From Xanthostigma xanthostigma (Eukaryota > Arthropoda > Insecta > Raphidioptera > Raphidiidae), in contig OY754466.1 in the NCBI GenBank assembly GCA_963575645.1, positions 41,138,001 to 41,202,000 on the forward strand: a stretch of 64,000 bases of DNA, written 5' to 3'. Of this stretch, positions 33,901 to 43,893 are shown piece after piece; positions within the stretch are counted from its first letter, which is position 1, and each line of letters begins with the position of its first letter. The notes under the pieces were generated by a model. That model was not told the DNA's origin. It searched no databases and worked only from the letters and a program-made list of their open reading frames with translations. The translations under genes were made by a program, and so were the position numbers.

Positions 33901-35147
33901 TGAAATATATTTTAATATGCAAGGATGTCTGTGCAACATTAAATTCTGAAACAAAATTCATTTATTATTAATAGAGCTGTAAAAGTAACGAGAAATTGTG
34001 TACCCGTATGTATTCGTTACTTAAAGAACCAGTACCCGTTACTTTCGTATCGTTACGTTACTCGGTACTTTTGATACGACATACAAATATAGTGTATTAA
34101 CAGCATCAAGCAATAAGCATGTAGCTTCGCACCAAAGCGCGTCGCATATGTGATAGGACATGAGTCATGACTTCGTACTTTATGACTACTTATAACTCAT
34201 ATAAGTATAACACATTGTGTTCGTATAACCGTATCAAACGAATCAAACTGACATGGATACGAAACATGCGAGTAACGAAATGAATTTGTAAGTAACGATT
34301 CGTTACTTCGAGTCAGACGATGTACCCGTTACTCAGTAACGAATATATACGGTTTGTTACAGCTCTAATTATTAATCCTCGGCTTCGTAAGTCAACTAAA
34401 GGTATGGACCGATACATGGACATTTAACCGAGTAATCAGTTACGTTAGAGTATTTGATTGCAAGGCCGAGTAATAAAAAAACCGAAGTCCTCAAAAAATT
34501 CAAAGTAAATTAAATATTCATTATAGAACTATTGATATTTTATAACATAGCATAAGTGAAATGAATTACATTTACCAATTCAGTTCAAGTTAAGAACCTG
34601 TGTTCTAGACCGTCAAATGCTGATCGTTAACTTTCTCTTCCAAATTTGTATAATGTGGTAATTTAAATGAACATGTTTATCACGTACAAATAAGATGACA
34701 AAGTCCGTTTGCAATTCCATCATTTTTACCCCAACGATTGAGAATATTAAATAATTTTAACATACACAAGGATATACGAAAACGTCGTATTCACTAATAT
34801 TTAATTTCAACAGTTATCCCACAGTTTAATCTAATGTTGATGATGAAAGAAATTAATTAACTTTAAAAAGACATTAAAGGATATTACATGAATTAATAGT
34901 TGCAATAAACTAAAAACGTACCGTTGTGGACAATAATTAATTAAGTACCCACCTTGGAAGCTTTTTCTAAAGGTGTTTGATTTACCCATAATGTACCACC
35001 AATCAAAGGTTCTCCGATAAATACAGTCAATTCAGAAACACTTTCTGAATTATTAACAACAGCAGTATGATGGGTCCAAAAATCAGTTACCTCGACAGCT
35101 TTTTCATCAATCTCTAGCCCTGACAGCTGAGAAGTTTCATTGCCCAT
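27936..35147 (-). CDS. SCYL3: SCYL3 (PACE-1)-like pseudokinase
   Basis: SCY1-like pseudokinase with a HEAT-repeat region; vertebrate SCYL3 is found at Golgi and cell edge and binds ezrin. Exons in gene order: 34953-35147, 33495-33945, 32155-32484, 30383-30570, 27936-28853; 2082 nt, 693 residues, close to human isoforms (688-742). The start MGNETSQLSG carries the N-myristoylation Gly seen in human MGSENS. Kinase-like part: HRHPCIL, then HNNVC where active kinases have HRD, and KLGGLE in place of DFG, so catalysis is not expected. HEAT part: PNLSSVLEHPFF, EFFSTLLEKL and, from exon 4, VPKLLQIFRVRDAQIRLLLL; exon 5 opens LLLGIKDTNDHLVATTLRSL. The acidic C-terminus ends WGDELDWEEEND, like human ELNWEDNNW. 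Exon 3 ends in a GC donor (AAG|GCAAGT, 32154-32149); exon phases fit only this choice. Introns hold several MITEs and a 690-bp palindrome. Confidence 0.94.
28959..29445. mobile_element. Tc1/mariner-like MITE (487 bp)
   Basis: CAGATTGTATCAAATCAAAA is mirrored at the right, with TA on both sides. TIR of more than 100 bp. SCYL3 intron 4. Confidence 0.8.
29463..30038. mobile_element. Tc1/mariner-like MITE, copy 1 (576 bp)
   Basis: TIR CAGTATGTAAACGCGTAAGG and onward for about 75 bp, TA flanks, 17 bases from the previous MITE. Its twin is 38647-39219. Confidence 0.85.
30736..31421. repeat. Large palindrome (about 690 bp)
   Basis: Two arms of about 340 bp meet at GTTGTTATAACAAC near 31077. Outer ends GGCTACGGAGAAAATGGG and CCCATTTTCTCCGTAGCC. 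Arms differ at a few bases and one small gap. SCYL3 intron 3. Confidence 0.85.
31515..31630. repeat. Repeat shared with 48130-48250
   Basis: Shared blocks include GCTAGTGGT, TATGTACGATTT and GTGGGCAGATT. Class unknown. Confidence 0.5.
32588..32650 (-). ncRNA. tRNA-like SINE head
   Basis: The minus strand reads GGCTGGCGACGTGGTACAAC ... GGTCACAGGTTCAACC, with A- and B-box-like parts. It starts just upstream of SCYL3 exon 3 in its intron; probably a SINE remnant. Confidence 0.45.
32781..33220. mobile_element. TIR MITE with TTAA ends (440 bp)
   Basis: TTAAGGTAGTACGAGCACC at the left and its reverse complement at the right. TTAA could be a piggyBac-type duplication or part of the TIR. Confidence 0.7.
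33972..34367. mobile_element. hAT-like MITE (396 bp)
   Basis: Ends TAGAGCTGTAA and TTACAGCTCTA, with a perfect 8-bp duplication ATTATTAA (33964-33971, 34368-34375). SCYL3 intron 1. Confidence 0.85.
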
Positions 35148-35752
35148 TTTTTTTAAACCTTAGAAGTATAAGTATCCCATATGTTATTCCCTTTCTTTTT
35201 AATAGGCCTGCTATATGCCTGCTGTACCTACTTTAAAAACATTTTCACTAACTGACCAATTTTATATTTATTGCACTAGGTTATTTTATGACTAACTGTC
35301 ACTCAGAAGAACTCTACAAGTTTGAAGTCTGACATCGACGAGAAAAATTTGATACGTTTTAATCGTGATTGTTGTTTTCTTAAATTGGCAATAGGTGAGT
35401 TTGTTAAGCAAGATTAAGGCAGGTGGAGGTAAAAATCATTAGATTTGGATTTTGTAGTTAGCGCACCTATTAGGCAATAGCGACACTACGGTCGGCCGAA
35501 ACAGAATGTCGCATTAATTGCTAAAATACCCGCGAAATACGGAGCGTGTCACAAAGGCAAACTGAAAACTTCCCAAAAAATGATCGAATTTTCGAAATTC
35601 AGCTCAAAAACATTGAAAAAAAAAATGTTAGACAACAGATCTTATGCTGAGAATTTACTACTAGGAACTGTAGTTTCTCCTATAAAATGCAGGGAGAAGA
35701 CTGTTGGGTGATAATGTACCATACAGGCCTACAGAAAGTGATATTATAGCAA

Positions 35753-36050
35753 ATCTTTGATTAACGTCTGATTAGAACTCTTCAATAAATAAAATTATCG
35801 ACCAATTTTTCAGACAATATATTAACAAAAAATATAATTAATACATTAACGTTTCGATATTTTGATACTAATTAATTATTTTGCAAGAATTTTATATAAA
35901 GCGAATTAGAAATTAAATATTAATTATTTTTTATATTTTTTAGATCCGTTCTGAAGAAGATCCAAATCCGGATCGAAACGTTAATGTATTAATTATATTT
36001 TTTGTTAATATATTGTCTGAAAAATTGGACGATAATTTTATTTATTGAAG
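35753..36050. repeat. Foldback family C, full copy
   Basis: AATTATCGACCAATTTTTCA at both ends in inverted form, with CCGGATCGAAACGTTAATG in the right arm. Confidence 0.8.
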
Positions 36051-36189
36051 GATATAGCGTTCGAAATTTTAAATGTACATCATTAAAAAAAAATTAACTT
36101 CTCCACGTCAAAGAGTTATTCAATTAATCATTGAGTACCAGCAAAGTAAGACGTATCAGAAACGTAGTTAAATATTGTATGAATTAGTT

Positions 36190-36472
36190 TCCCGGCCCCC
36201 GAGCCATAATTGGGACCTACGTATACCGATTACTCGCACACGAACGCGGAACCCAAGCAAATAATCAATCTCCTATTGACCGTCCCACCCATTTCTGGGG
36301 TAGGGATCAGTGGAGGAGATGTATAACTCGCGGCCAGCGAGCGAGCCGCCGATACACGGTTCTTCCCTGAGACTCGGGCGGAACTGAATCCAGGACTGGC
36401 CAGACCAAGAGGTGCAGCACTGCTCTCACCAACCTATATTAAGCTGATAAGAACAGATACTACACTTTGATC
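36190..36472 (-). repeat. GC-richer repeat fused to U2 snRNA fragment
   Basis: The minus strand from 36472 matches U2 snRNA (ATCAAAGTGTAGTATCTGTT then CTTATCAGCTTAATAT), about nt 25-62. It then changes to unrelated GC-richer sequence to about 36190. Looks like a chimeric retroposed sequence or SINE with a U2-derived head. Confidence 0.65.
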
Positions 36473-36520
36473 ATTATTAAAACAATAAGTAAAAACACTC
36501 GCATTATTTTAAAAGAAAGC

Positions 36521-36526
36521 TTTAAT
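36521..36526 (-). terminator. Candidate zinc-finger gene poly(A) signal (ATTAAA)
   Basis: ATTAAA on the minus strand, about 65 bases past the stop of the long isoform. Confidence 0.35.
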
Positions 36527-36589
36527 AAAAATATTGTCATACTATAAAATTATGTATAAAATATTGCACAAAAATTGCCAAACATTACC

Positions 36590-39500
36590 TTAACTATCGT
36601 CTGTAACTTTGTTATGGTTATTAGCGAGATGTTCCTCGAGTTTTTGTTTTCTGTAAAACGACGCTCCGCACAGAGGACACGTGTGAGTTCGTTTACGCGG
36701 TGTGCTCGGCGAATTATGGAGACGCTCGTGGGATACTAAGTTGTAGCGTTCCGCAAACCTTTTGCCGCACTGTGAGCACGCGTAACTCTTTTCACCCGAA
36801 TGAGTTCTCATATGACGTTTGACGTGTGAGCCGGTGAAAAAACGTAAGTCGCATATCTCACATTTGTATGGCTTCAGACCCTGATGAGCTCGAAGGTGCA
36901 CTTTTAACGACGAACTGTGGATGAACTGCTTTCCGCACAGATCGCACTGTTTTAAAAAAATAATCATATTCGATATAGTTGCGGAAAATTAACAGAAAAT
37001 TTACAATTTTTTTTTCGTTCAAGTCATAATAATATGTTATAGTCTAAGAGCTACTGAGCTTTTCGGAAGTGACATACTTTGGGGTCATCCATAAATTACG
37101 CCACACGAATTTCATGATTTTTGAGACCCCCCCCGTCATTGTCCAGGTAGTCACATTTGTGTGACCCCCCCCCGTCATTGTCCAGATAGTCACATTTGTG
37201 TGACCCCCCCCCGCCCTTGGTGTGACGTCACATTTTTTTTAAATTTGTTTGAAGCATTGAGTTTTTTTAATAAATAAAATTATCGACCAATTTTTCAGAC
37301 AATATATTAACAAAAAATATAATTAATACATTAACGTTTCGATCCGAATTTGGACCCTCTTCAGAACTGATCTAAAAAATATAAAAAAATAATTAATATT
37401 TAATTTCTAATTCGCTTTATATAAAATTCTTTCAAAATTATTAAGTAGTTGTTAGTAGAAGTTTTGTTCCAAAATATGTATTGAAGGAGATTTATTTGGT
37501 TGAGGAACAATTGAAAATAAGCTTTACCAGTGTATCGCTTGTGGCCAACGTTTCGAAAAATATATTTTCATCATCAGGGCCTCTTAACTTGCATTGAGGC
37601 CCTGATGATGAAAATATATTTTTCGAAACGTTGGCCACAAGCGATACACTGGTAAAGCTTATTTTCAATTGTTCCTCAACCAAATAAATCTCCTTCAATT
37701 AATAAGTAGTATCAAAATATTGAAAAAATAATAAACAATTTTTTTTTGTTTGTTATTATTTTTTCAATAGTTTGATACTAAGTACTTAATAATTTTTTTA
37801 TATTTTTTAGACCAGTTCTGAAGAAGGTCCAAATCCGGATCGAAACGTTAATGTATTAATTATATTTTATGTTAATATATTGTCTGAAGTTGGTCGATAA
37901 TTTTATTTATTGAAGAGTTCTAATCAGACGTTAATCAAAGATTTGAATATTGAGTTTTTTTTTTTATTTATACATGTGACGTCACTAAGCTTATAACTCG
38001 TCCCCCTTCCCTTTGTCAAACTCTGTTTACCCCCTTAAAGTGCGACGTAATTTATGGATGGCCCCCATAGAGATATAAGTAACTAGAGTACGCTAGTTTC
38101 TATGCTTGCCATAACTGAACGTGTCCTCAGTTGAGAGACAGAACGCTGCAGAAATTCCAGAAAACCAGATATTTGTTTACTCAAATCAGAATTGTTTTGT
38201 ATCATTAGTTACCATATAGATAAGGAACTGTTCTCTGTCTGAATTGCAGACACTTTCACGGCTCACTAGCGTACTCTAGTCTAATATCTCTATGATGGCC
38301 CCTTTATGTAATGTGGTTCAATCAGTGCAAACAACCAAAATGACACTTTGCGTCGCCTAGTTCAGTCCTTATAGGGGTAATCAACCCCTACATATGCACT
38401 AGTAGGGTTGAAAATTAAACCACATTATAAAGTATCCCATGCCTAAATCAGCTTCAGAAAAGATCATTAGCACTCGGTCTATTGAGAGATTTAAGATTTG
38501 TTTGAATTGTTTTCTCCGTCGTCACAACCAACGCATTTCATGACATAAAAATTTTTTTACAGATAATTAATTATATTGGGATAATTACTGTCGAAATTAT
38601 TTTCATATAAAAAATGGTTTACCAGTTTTGATGTAAATTTGCTATACAGTATGTAAACACGTAAGGTGCACATAGGGAAATTAACATTGGGAAAAAATGA
38701 CTGGATCAGAGTGAGCCCTGAAATCTTGTTTTTCAATTTGACAGATAATATTCTTTTGCAAAATGAATGTGTATACTACCTAAGAAAATATTCAAATGAT
38801 TACAACATAATCGGACTTTTTTTATTAATGGGACATTAAATTCCCAAAAATACTTAAATATGGTGCGAGATCAAATATCTCCGCCTATTCGTGTTAAACC
38901 TAAAGACATTGGGTCACTGATTTACCAACGCGCATACGTCATACCAGTCAGACAATTTTTGAATGAAATGTTTCCAAACAGATGGAGTTGTTTTTTTGTT
39001 TTATTTTTGTACAAATAAATTAATATAATGATTTATAAGAGCTTTTTATTATTAAAAAAGCCAAGTAAAATAAAAATAAATCAAAATAAAATAGAAATCC
39101 TCAAGATTACCACGATAATTCAATAGAAATAACAATTAATGCAGTCATGGCTAACTCTGATCCAAGTATTTTTTCCCAATGCTAATTTCCCTATGTGCAC
39201 CTTACGTGTTTACATACTGTATAGAAGTTACCTGACACAGTGGCTCTCCTTTATGTATCAGCAAATGTTGGTTAAGAGCGCCTCTTTGAGAAAACGGCTT
39301 ATTGCATACGTCGCATTTGAAAGGTATTATTCCTCGGTGCATACCTACATGAATTTGTAACGCAGATTCATACTTATAAGCTTTTCCACAAACCTACAAG
39401 AGTAACATTTTTTAGGTTACAGTAGAACGCCGATTATCCGAACGCCGATTAACCGAATCGCCAATTATCCGAATCGGTCCTAAGCGTAATATAAAAAATT

Positions 39501-42500
39501 AAAACCAAGTAATTTTTCAATAAAAACAAGTTTTGTGGGGACGCAAGAATACAAAAATGCGAGTGACAATTGCCGTGTAGACGCTACAATGGTATCAGCA
39601 CACGTCGAAGTTGGATCTCGCTGGAGTCCAGATATATTTTAACTGTTATGGTTGAAAGCTAGAGGCAAGACACTACATGTCCGATTATCCGAATCGACCC
39701 CGGTCCCAATTAATTCGGATAATCGGCGTTCTACTGTACTTTGTAATATAGCGTCGATAACAAAATGGATAGTCAAGGTCAGTAAATTACCGAGGTTACC
39801 TCGCTCCGCCGGATAATAGTGGAGGGATGACGTGATTCGGCGGACCTATCAATTGATATTGCGCGGTTGATAAAAATATGAATGGTCCGCCCGTAGCGTC
39901 ATTCATGGAACGAGGTAACCTCTGTAATCTACTGACCTTGGTGATTGATAAGAAAATTGATAGCTAAGGTCAGTAAAGTACAGAAGTTACCTCGTTCCAT
40001 TGGATAGTAGTGGCGGGGGTTGGTCAGTAGGCAGTTGAACTTACCCAATAATAAAGTTCAAGCAAAGCAGGTTATGAGAAAAAAAGTTGAAAACTTACGT
40101 CACAAAAATGTTTCATATCAGTATGAGAAAGAATGTGATTGCGTAACTGAGATTTCGTTCGATATTTTTTCGGACATTGAGGACACTTATATTTAGCAGG
40201 TGTGACGTATATGCCAGTAGTATTTTTCGGTCTACCGCCTCTTCTTTTTTTAGATTTTTCTGTCGATTTATCTGTTTTAGATTCATCGCTAGAAGAAATA
40301 TTTTCAGCTGGTTCTTGTTCTTCAATACTTTCTAAAAACGAAGTGATCAAATTTTAATTAAATGGAGGTATACAAACTGAAAACCATGATCCCAAAAACA
40401 AAATTTTGAAAAAACCCACGACGAATGTAAATGTTATAATAGAAAAAGAATTAAATAAAATTCCAAAATCCCCCGACTTAACGCAGGTAAGTAACCAAAG
40501 AAAATCCATCGGGGGTTGCCATTTGGCTGCCCTGAAATGAACTAAAATATTGCAATTTATATTCTTCTATTCTTAATTCAGGGCAGCGAATGGCAGCCCC
40601 CGACGGATTTTCTTTGGTTACTTATCTGCGTTAAGTCGGGGGATTTCGGAATTTTATTTAATTCTTTTTCTATTATAACTAGTGATGTGCCGAATCGTTA
40701 AAAATGCATATCCGCGGATACGGATCTGAATACGGATATTTGGTTTCAAGATCCGCGGATACGGATCTTAACTTTTTTAGAACACGCGGCGATAAATATT
40801 GCACATCGACCTTTGGAAAGAGACTATCTGTTATGGGAAAAAGTTATTGACTTCTTTAAGAGTTAATTCTCATAACAGATTGTCTCAGATCGATGTGGAA
40901 TATCTCATTATAAAGATAGTTTTTTATTAGTACCTTTGAGTTATGTAGGTACTATTGATATGGTACTCACTACGATAAATTTTTGTAATATAAAGGTGCC
41001 AAATACGATTTTAAGAAAAAAAAAATAATCTGAATGGAATTTAACAGTTTTTCATTATTACCTAATCACTTATATACAGTAGAATCCGAATAGTACGACT
41101 CCGTTTATAACGGCCAACCGCTTTTAACGACGTAAATGCAACCTCAAGTTTGATTTTCATAAAACATACTGCGAAAGTATATCCGTTTAGTACGACTCCG
41201 GTTAAAGCGATCAACCGCTTTCAGCGACTTAATTTATTAAAAGTTGTTCGGTTAGAACGACGCACATCTCAAAATGATTCATAATTTCAAGGGCAAATAC
41301 TTGCATTATCTCGATGCACCCACTCCCTTCCTTCCCAGATGCACGCTGTTTTATTCCCGAGTAAATTCCATAGTATTTTTTCCCCTTTTGATGAATCACT
41401 GCGTTAACTTCGTGTCAACGCACGTCAAAATGAGATATTATTATATAAAATTTCATGCCGTTTTGTGCGTCGTCCGGTTAGTACGGCGTAATATAGCCGG
41501 TCCCTTAACAGTCGCTTTATCCGGATTCTACTGTATATAAAATTTCATCTATGAATTGAAAATTAATAAGGTAAAAGATCCGCCATAAAACTAACGGATA
41601 CGGATCTTGTTTCTCCCTCGGAACTCCGCGGATACGGATATCCGGCACATCACTAATTATAACATTTATATTCGTCGTGGGTTTTTTCAAAATTTTTAAT
41701 TTTGTTTTATTTTAAACTTTTTAGAGATTTTGTATAAGTGAGTTCAGATGGTCTAAACTAGCGTACACAGTGTAGCTATTATGATATACTATGTATTATG
41801 TACAGAAATTGACACTGTTACAGAGAAAGCCGATTAAATGCTCATTGTGTAGGCAACCCAGCATACGTTGCTGTACAATTCATTTTTGCGATTAATTTTT
41901 TGTGCAGTGCAGCGCCCCCTGAAGCGTTACCATCGTAATATCTATGTAAGAACCATCGCAGATGAATTACAAACCCTTTACAGAAAACCGCATCTGAATT
42001 GATCAAACTGTTTTCCAGATAAATGGCGACATTCGAGTGCACAAACACACATACAATCTCTCAGGCTAAACTCATATACCTGCTCCGTTTCGTCGTGGGT
42101 AAAAATGACTTGGTATTCATTTTTTTTTTTTGACGTATAACGTCTTATAAATTGATGAAACACCGGCTGCATGCACGAAAAAGTGTAACGTTCCGAAAAG
42201 TGAACGTTCCGCCTGAGTAAAAGTATGCAATTTTTCATCAATGTTTCTTTATGACGTTATCACGTAAAACTATCGTCCGTAAACCGACTTTACAGACAAC
42301 CAATTTTTTATAAGTATACTTTTATTCATAATTTCTCATCAGCCTCTGTATATTCCAAAACAACATTCTTACCTTCTATATTAAAAATATCATGATCCTG
42401 GGATTCTGTATTTTCAATTTTAATGTTACATTCCACAATATCTGATGGTTCAGTAACAGTTGAAATTTCTTCAGCTTCCTGAATATTGTGTTTATGTTTC

Positions 42501-43117
42501 AAATGCCAACGAAGACCCGCTTTCGACGTGTAGTGTTTTTTACACTGATTACAGGACAACGGAACTTTTTTCCGTTTGATACATTTCTTTATATGCCTTA
42601 TAAATTCGGAGCTTTTAGCAAATTCGGTATTGCAATATTCGCAAACTTCCTTGCTTTGTTCGGAATTTAAGTATTCCTCAGTGACTGAGAGTCTGTCGTC
42701 GTCATTTTCGTTAAAATCGCTGAAATAATTTTGATTCTGTTCTTTTTTCAAAGTAAAACCATCTTCGAGTTCAGTTTTAATTCCATCGTCGACAACGTCA
42801 TGTTTTATATCGTTAAGCAGAACTTCAGTTTGGCAAGCGACATCGATAAATTGTAAATCGATACCATTTTTTTCTTTGAGACGTTCGATAATTTGTTTCC
42901 GTGAATGATTATAAGTATATTCTGCTAAATCAAACTGATTGAATAAATCGAAACACTCGATACATAAATGGCTATTTTTTTTATCAGTCAAATTAATTCG
43001 TGTAATTCGTTGAATTACAGATATCAACACAGTTGAACTTTGAGGAAGGATACACTTATAGATGTTTACACTTTTATGAGCCGACAAATCCAGGTCACAA
43101 ACTACACAATAATGCAT
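36590..43117 (-). CDS. ZAD-domain C2H2 zinc-finger protein (9 fingers)
   Basis: Likely DNA-binding transcription factor of the insect ZAD-ZNF class. Exons in gene order: 42373-43117, 40099-40331, 39232-39393, 36590-36946; 1497 nt, 498 residues, all phases matching. The ATG at 43117 opens the ZAD dimerisation domain: cysteines at residues 4, 7, 52 and 55 (YCVVC ... LCIEC). An acidic linker follows, then fingers. Exon 1 has a C2HC-like finger (CEYCNTEF ... HIKKC) and CNQCKKHYTSK. Exon 2 has a basic patch (KKRRGGRPK) and CPQCPKKY. Splices create CDVCGKAYKYES (exons 2-3) and CQCDLCGKQFIHSSS (exons 3-4). Exon 4 holds four fingers with one classic linker (HSGEKSYAC). The basic GRP patch resembles an AT-hook, which is an inference. 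DNA target unknown. Intron 1 carries a nested transposon stack, intron 2 two small MITE pieces, and intron 3 a MITE starting 11 nt from its donor. Confidence 0.9.
37268..37943. repeat. Foldback family C, interrupted copy
   Basis: Same arms as 35753-36050, split by the foldback at 37481-37698. Confidence 0.75.
37481..37698. repeat. Foldback related to 3725-3971
   Basis: Near-perfect 218-bp inverted repeat: TTGAAGGAGATTTATTTGG to its reverse complement, with CCCTGATGATGAA and TTCGAAACGTTGGCC inside. Confidence 0.85.
38066..38294. mobile_element. hAT-type MITE (AGAGATAT ends), copy 2
   Basis: Ends CATAGAGATAT and ATATCTCTATG, with a perfect 8-bp duplication ATGGCCCC (38058-38065, 38295-38302). 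It landed on the end of the 37081-38065 element. Confidence 0.85.
38647..39219. mobile_element. Tc1/mariner-like MITE, copy 2 (573 bp)
   Basis: Reverse-oriented twin of 29463-30038, TA flanks. Its right end lies in intron 3 of the zinc-finger gene, next to the exon 3 donor (39231). Confidence 0.85.
39420..39736. mobile_element. pogo-like MITE, copy 1 (317 bp)
   Basis: Ends CAGTAGAACGCCGATTATCC and its inverse, TA flanks. Nearly identical to 46385-46718 for the first 190 bases. Confidence 0.85.
39773..39942. repeat. MITE family (ACAGAGGT ends), copy 2
   Basis: CAAGGTCAGTAAATTACCGA at the left and its relative at the right. A half copy follows at about 39967-40025. Confidence 0.65.
40680..41655. 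mobile_element. hAT-like element (976 bp)
   Basis: Ends TAGTGATGTGCCG and CGGCACATCACTA, with a perfect 8-bp duplication ATTATAAC (40672-40679, 41656-41663). CCGCGGATACGGAT repeats lie at both ends. Confidence 0.9.
41077..41533. mobile_element. pogo-like MITE inside hAT-like element
   Basis: Ends CAGTAGAATCCG and CGGATTCTACTG, TA flanks. Confidence 0.8.
42321..42326 (-). terminator. Intronic poly(A) signal giving a short ZAD isoform
   Basis: If the donor at 42372 is not used, the frame runs 16 more residues to a TGA at 42326-42328. AATAAA overlaps that stop by one base (TGAATAAA), and a GT-rich stretch follows. This arrangement would make a ZAD plus two-finger protein of 263 residues. Confidence 0.5.
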
Positions 43118-43893
43118 TTTATTCTTTTAATGTGCTGCTAATATTGCATAATTATTACTAAATTATCGCAGGTTTATCGTTCATGTCACCTTTATTTCTG
43201 CGACATTTATATCAAACTCCACAAAAATAATATTTACAGACAAAACGTTCCCGAACAAATGACAGCTCACAGCAAATCTATCCACAAATCACTTTCAAGT
43301 AAAAAATCTACACTTTTGACTTTGTTTTATACAATATAAATTGCTCTGTTCCTTTATACTACTCATTATTATTTTCATGTTAAAATAAACTTGCAGTAAT
43401 TTCAATTTTCAAAATTTTTATATTAGTTATAAAAAAACGCTATGCATATTATCTTCCTTTGACAAATGACAAACTAAATTTAGTTATTTATTTTCTTGCC
43501 GTTGTTATATTTAGAAATGAAAAACAGGGTTGGATAAAATCGGGATTTTTGACATCACTTTTGTCTTTAGTCTTTTCCGTTTCGAACAGAGTCAGTGCAT
43601 TGTTACTGATGTAGCAATTTGTTTTATTAATGATCGACCCATTATTAATATTTATTTCTATCTAAATTTTTATCGAAACCAAATTGTAGAGACAAAATCT
43701 CTATATTATTCACTATGCTTTCACCACCCTTGACACTATTTTCAGAACAGGAACATATTTCCCTGAAGCTAATGATTTGACATTTGTGAGTTGACATTTT
43801 ATTGATTGACTTGAAGTGGGCCCGAAAAAAGAGATTTGGTTCAGAAATTAGAATTGGAGCTAATAAGAAAATATATTTTAATATTAGAGCAGA
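43118..43893. promoter_or_regulatory. Shared divergent promoter region (ZAD-ZNF / TMEM256)
   Basis: The two start codons face away from each other across 776 bases with no repeat that I can place. It must hold both 5' UTRs and promoters. No core motif was identified with confidence. Confidence 0.45.

Larger units (their letters stand above)
35148..36589. other. Region upstream of SCYL3, downstream of the zinc-finger gene
   Basis: No gene was recognised. It should hold the SCYL3 promoter. It also has a foldback at 35753-36050 and a repeat fused to a U2 snRNA fragment at about 36190-36472. Confidence 0.55.
37081..38065. mobile_element. TIR element (GGGGTCATCCATAAATTACG)
   Basis: Left end GGGGTCATCCATAAATTACG, right end CGTAATTTATGGATGGCCCC. 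It contains foldback family C (37268-37943) and a duplicated unit of about 51 bp near 37128-37230. Confidence 0.75.
40399..41696. repeat. Palindromic element split by a hAT-like insert
   Basis: Outer arms carry AAAACCCACGACGAATGTAA and its inverse, inner arms CCCCCGACTTAACGCAG. Without the insert it is about 310 bp. Confidence 0.75.
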
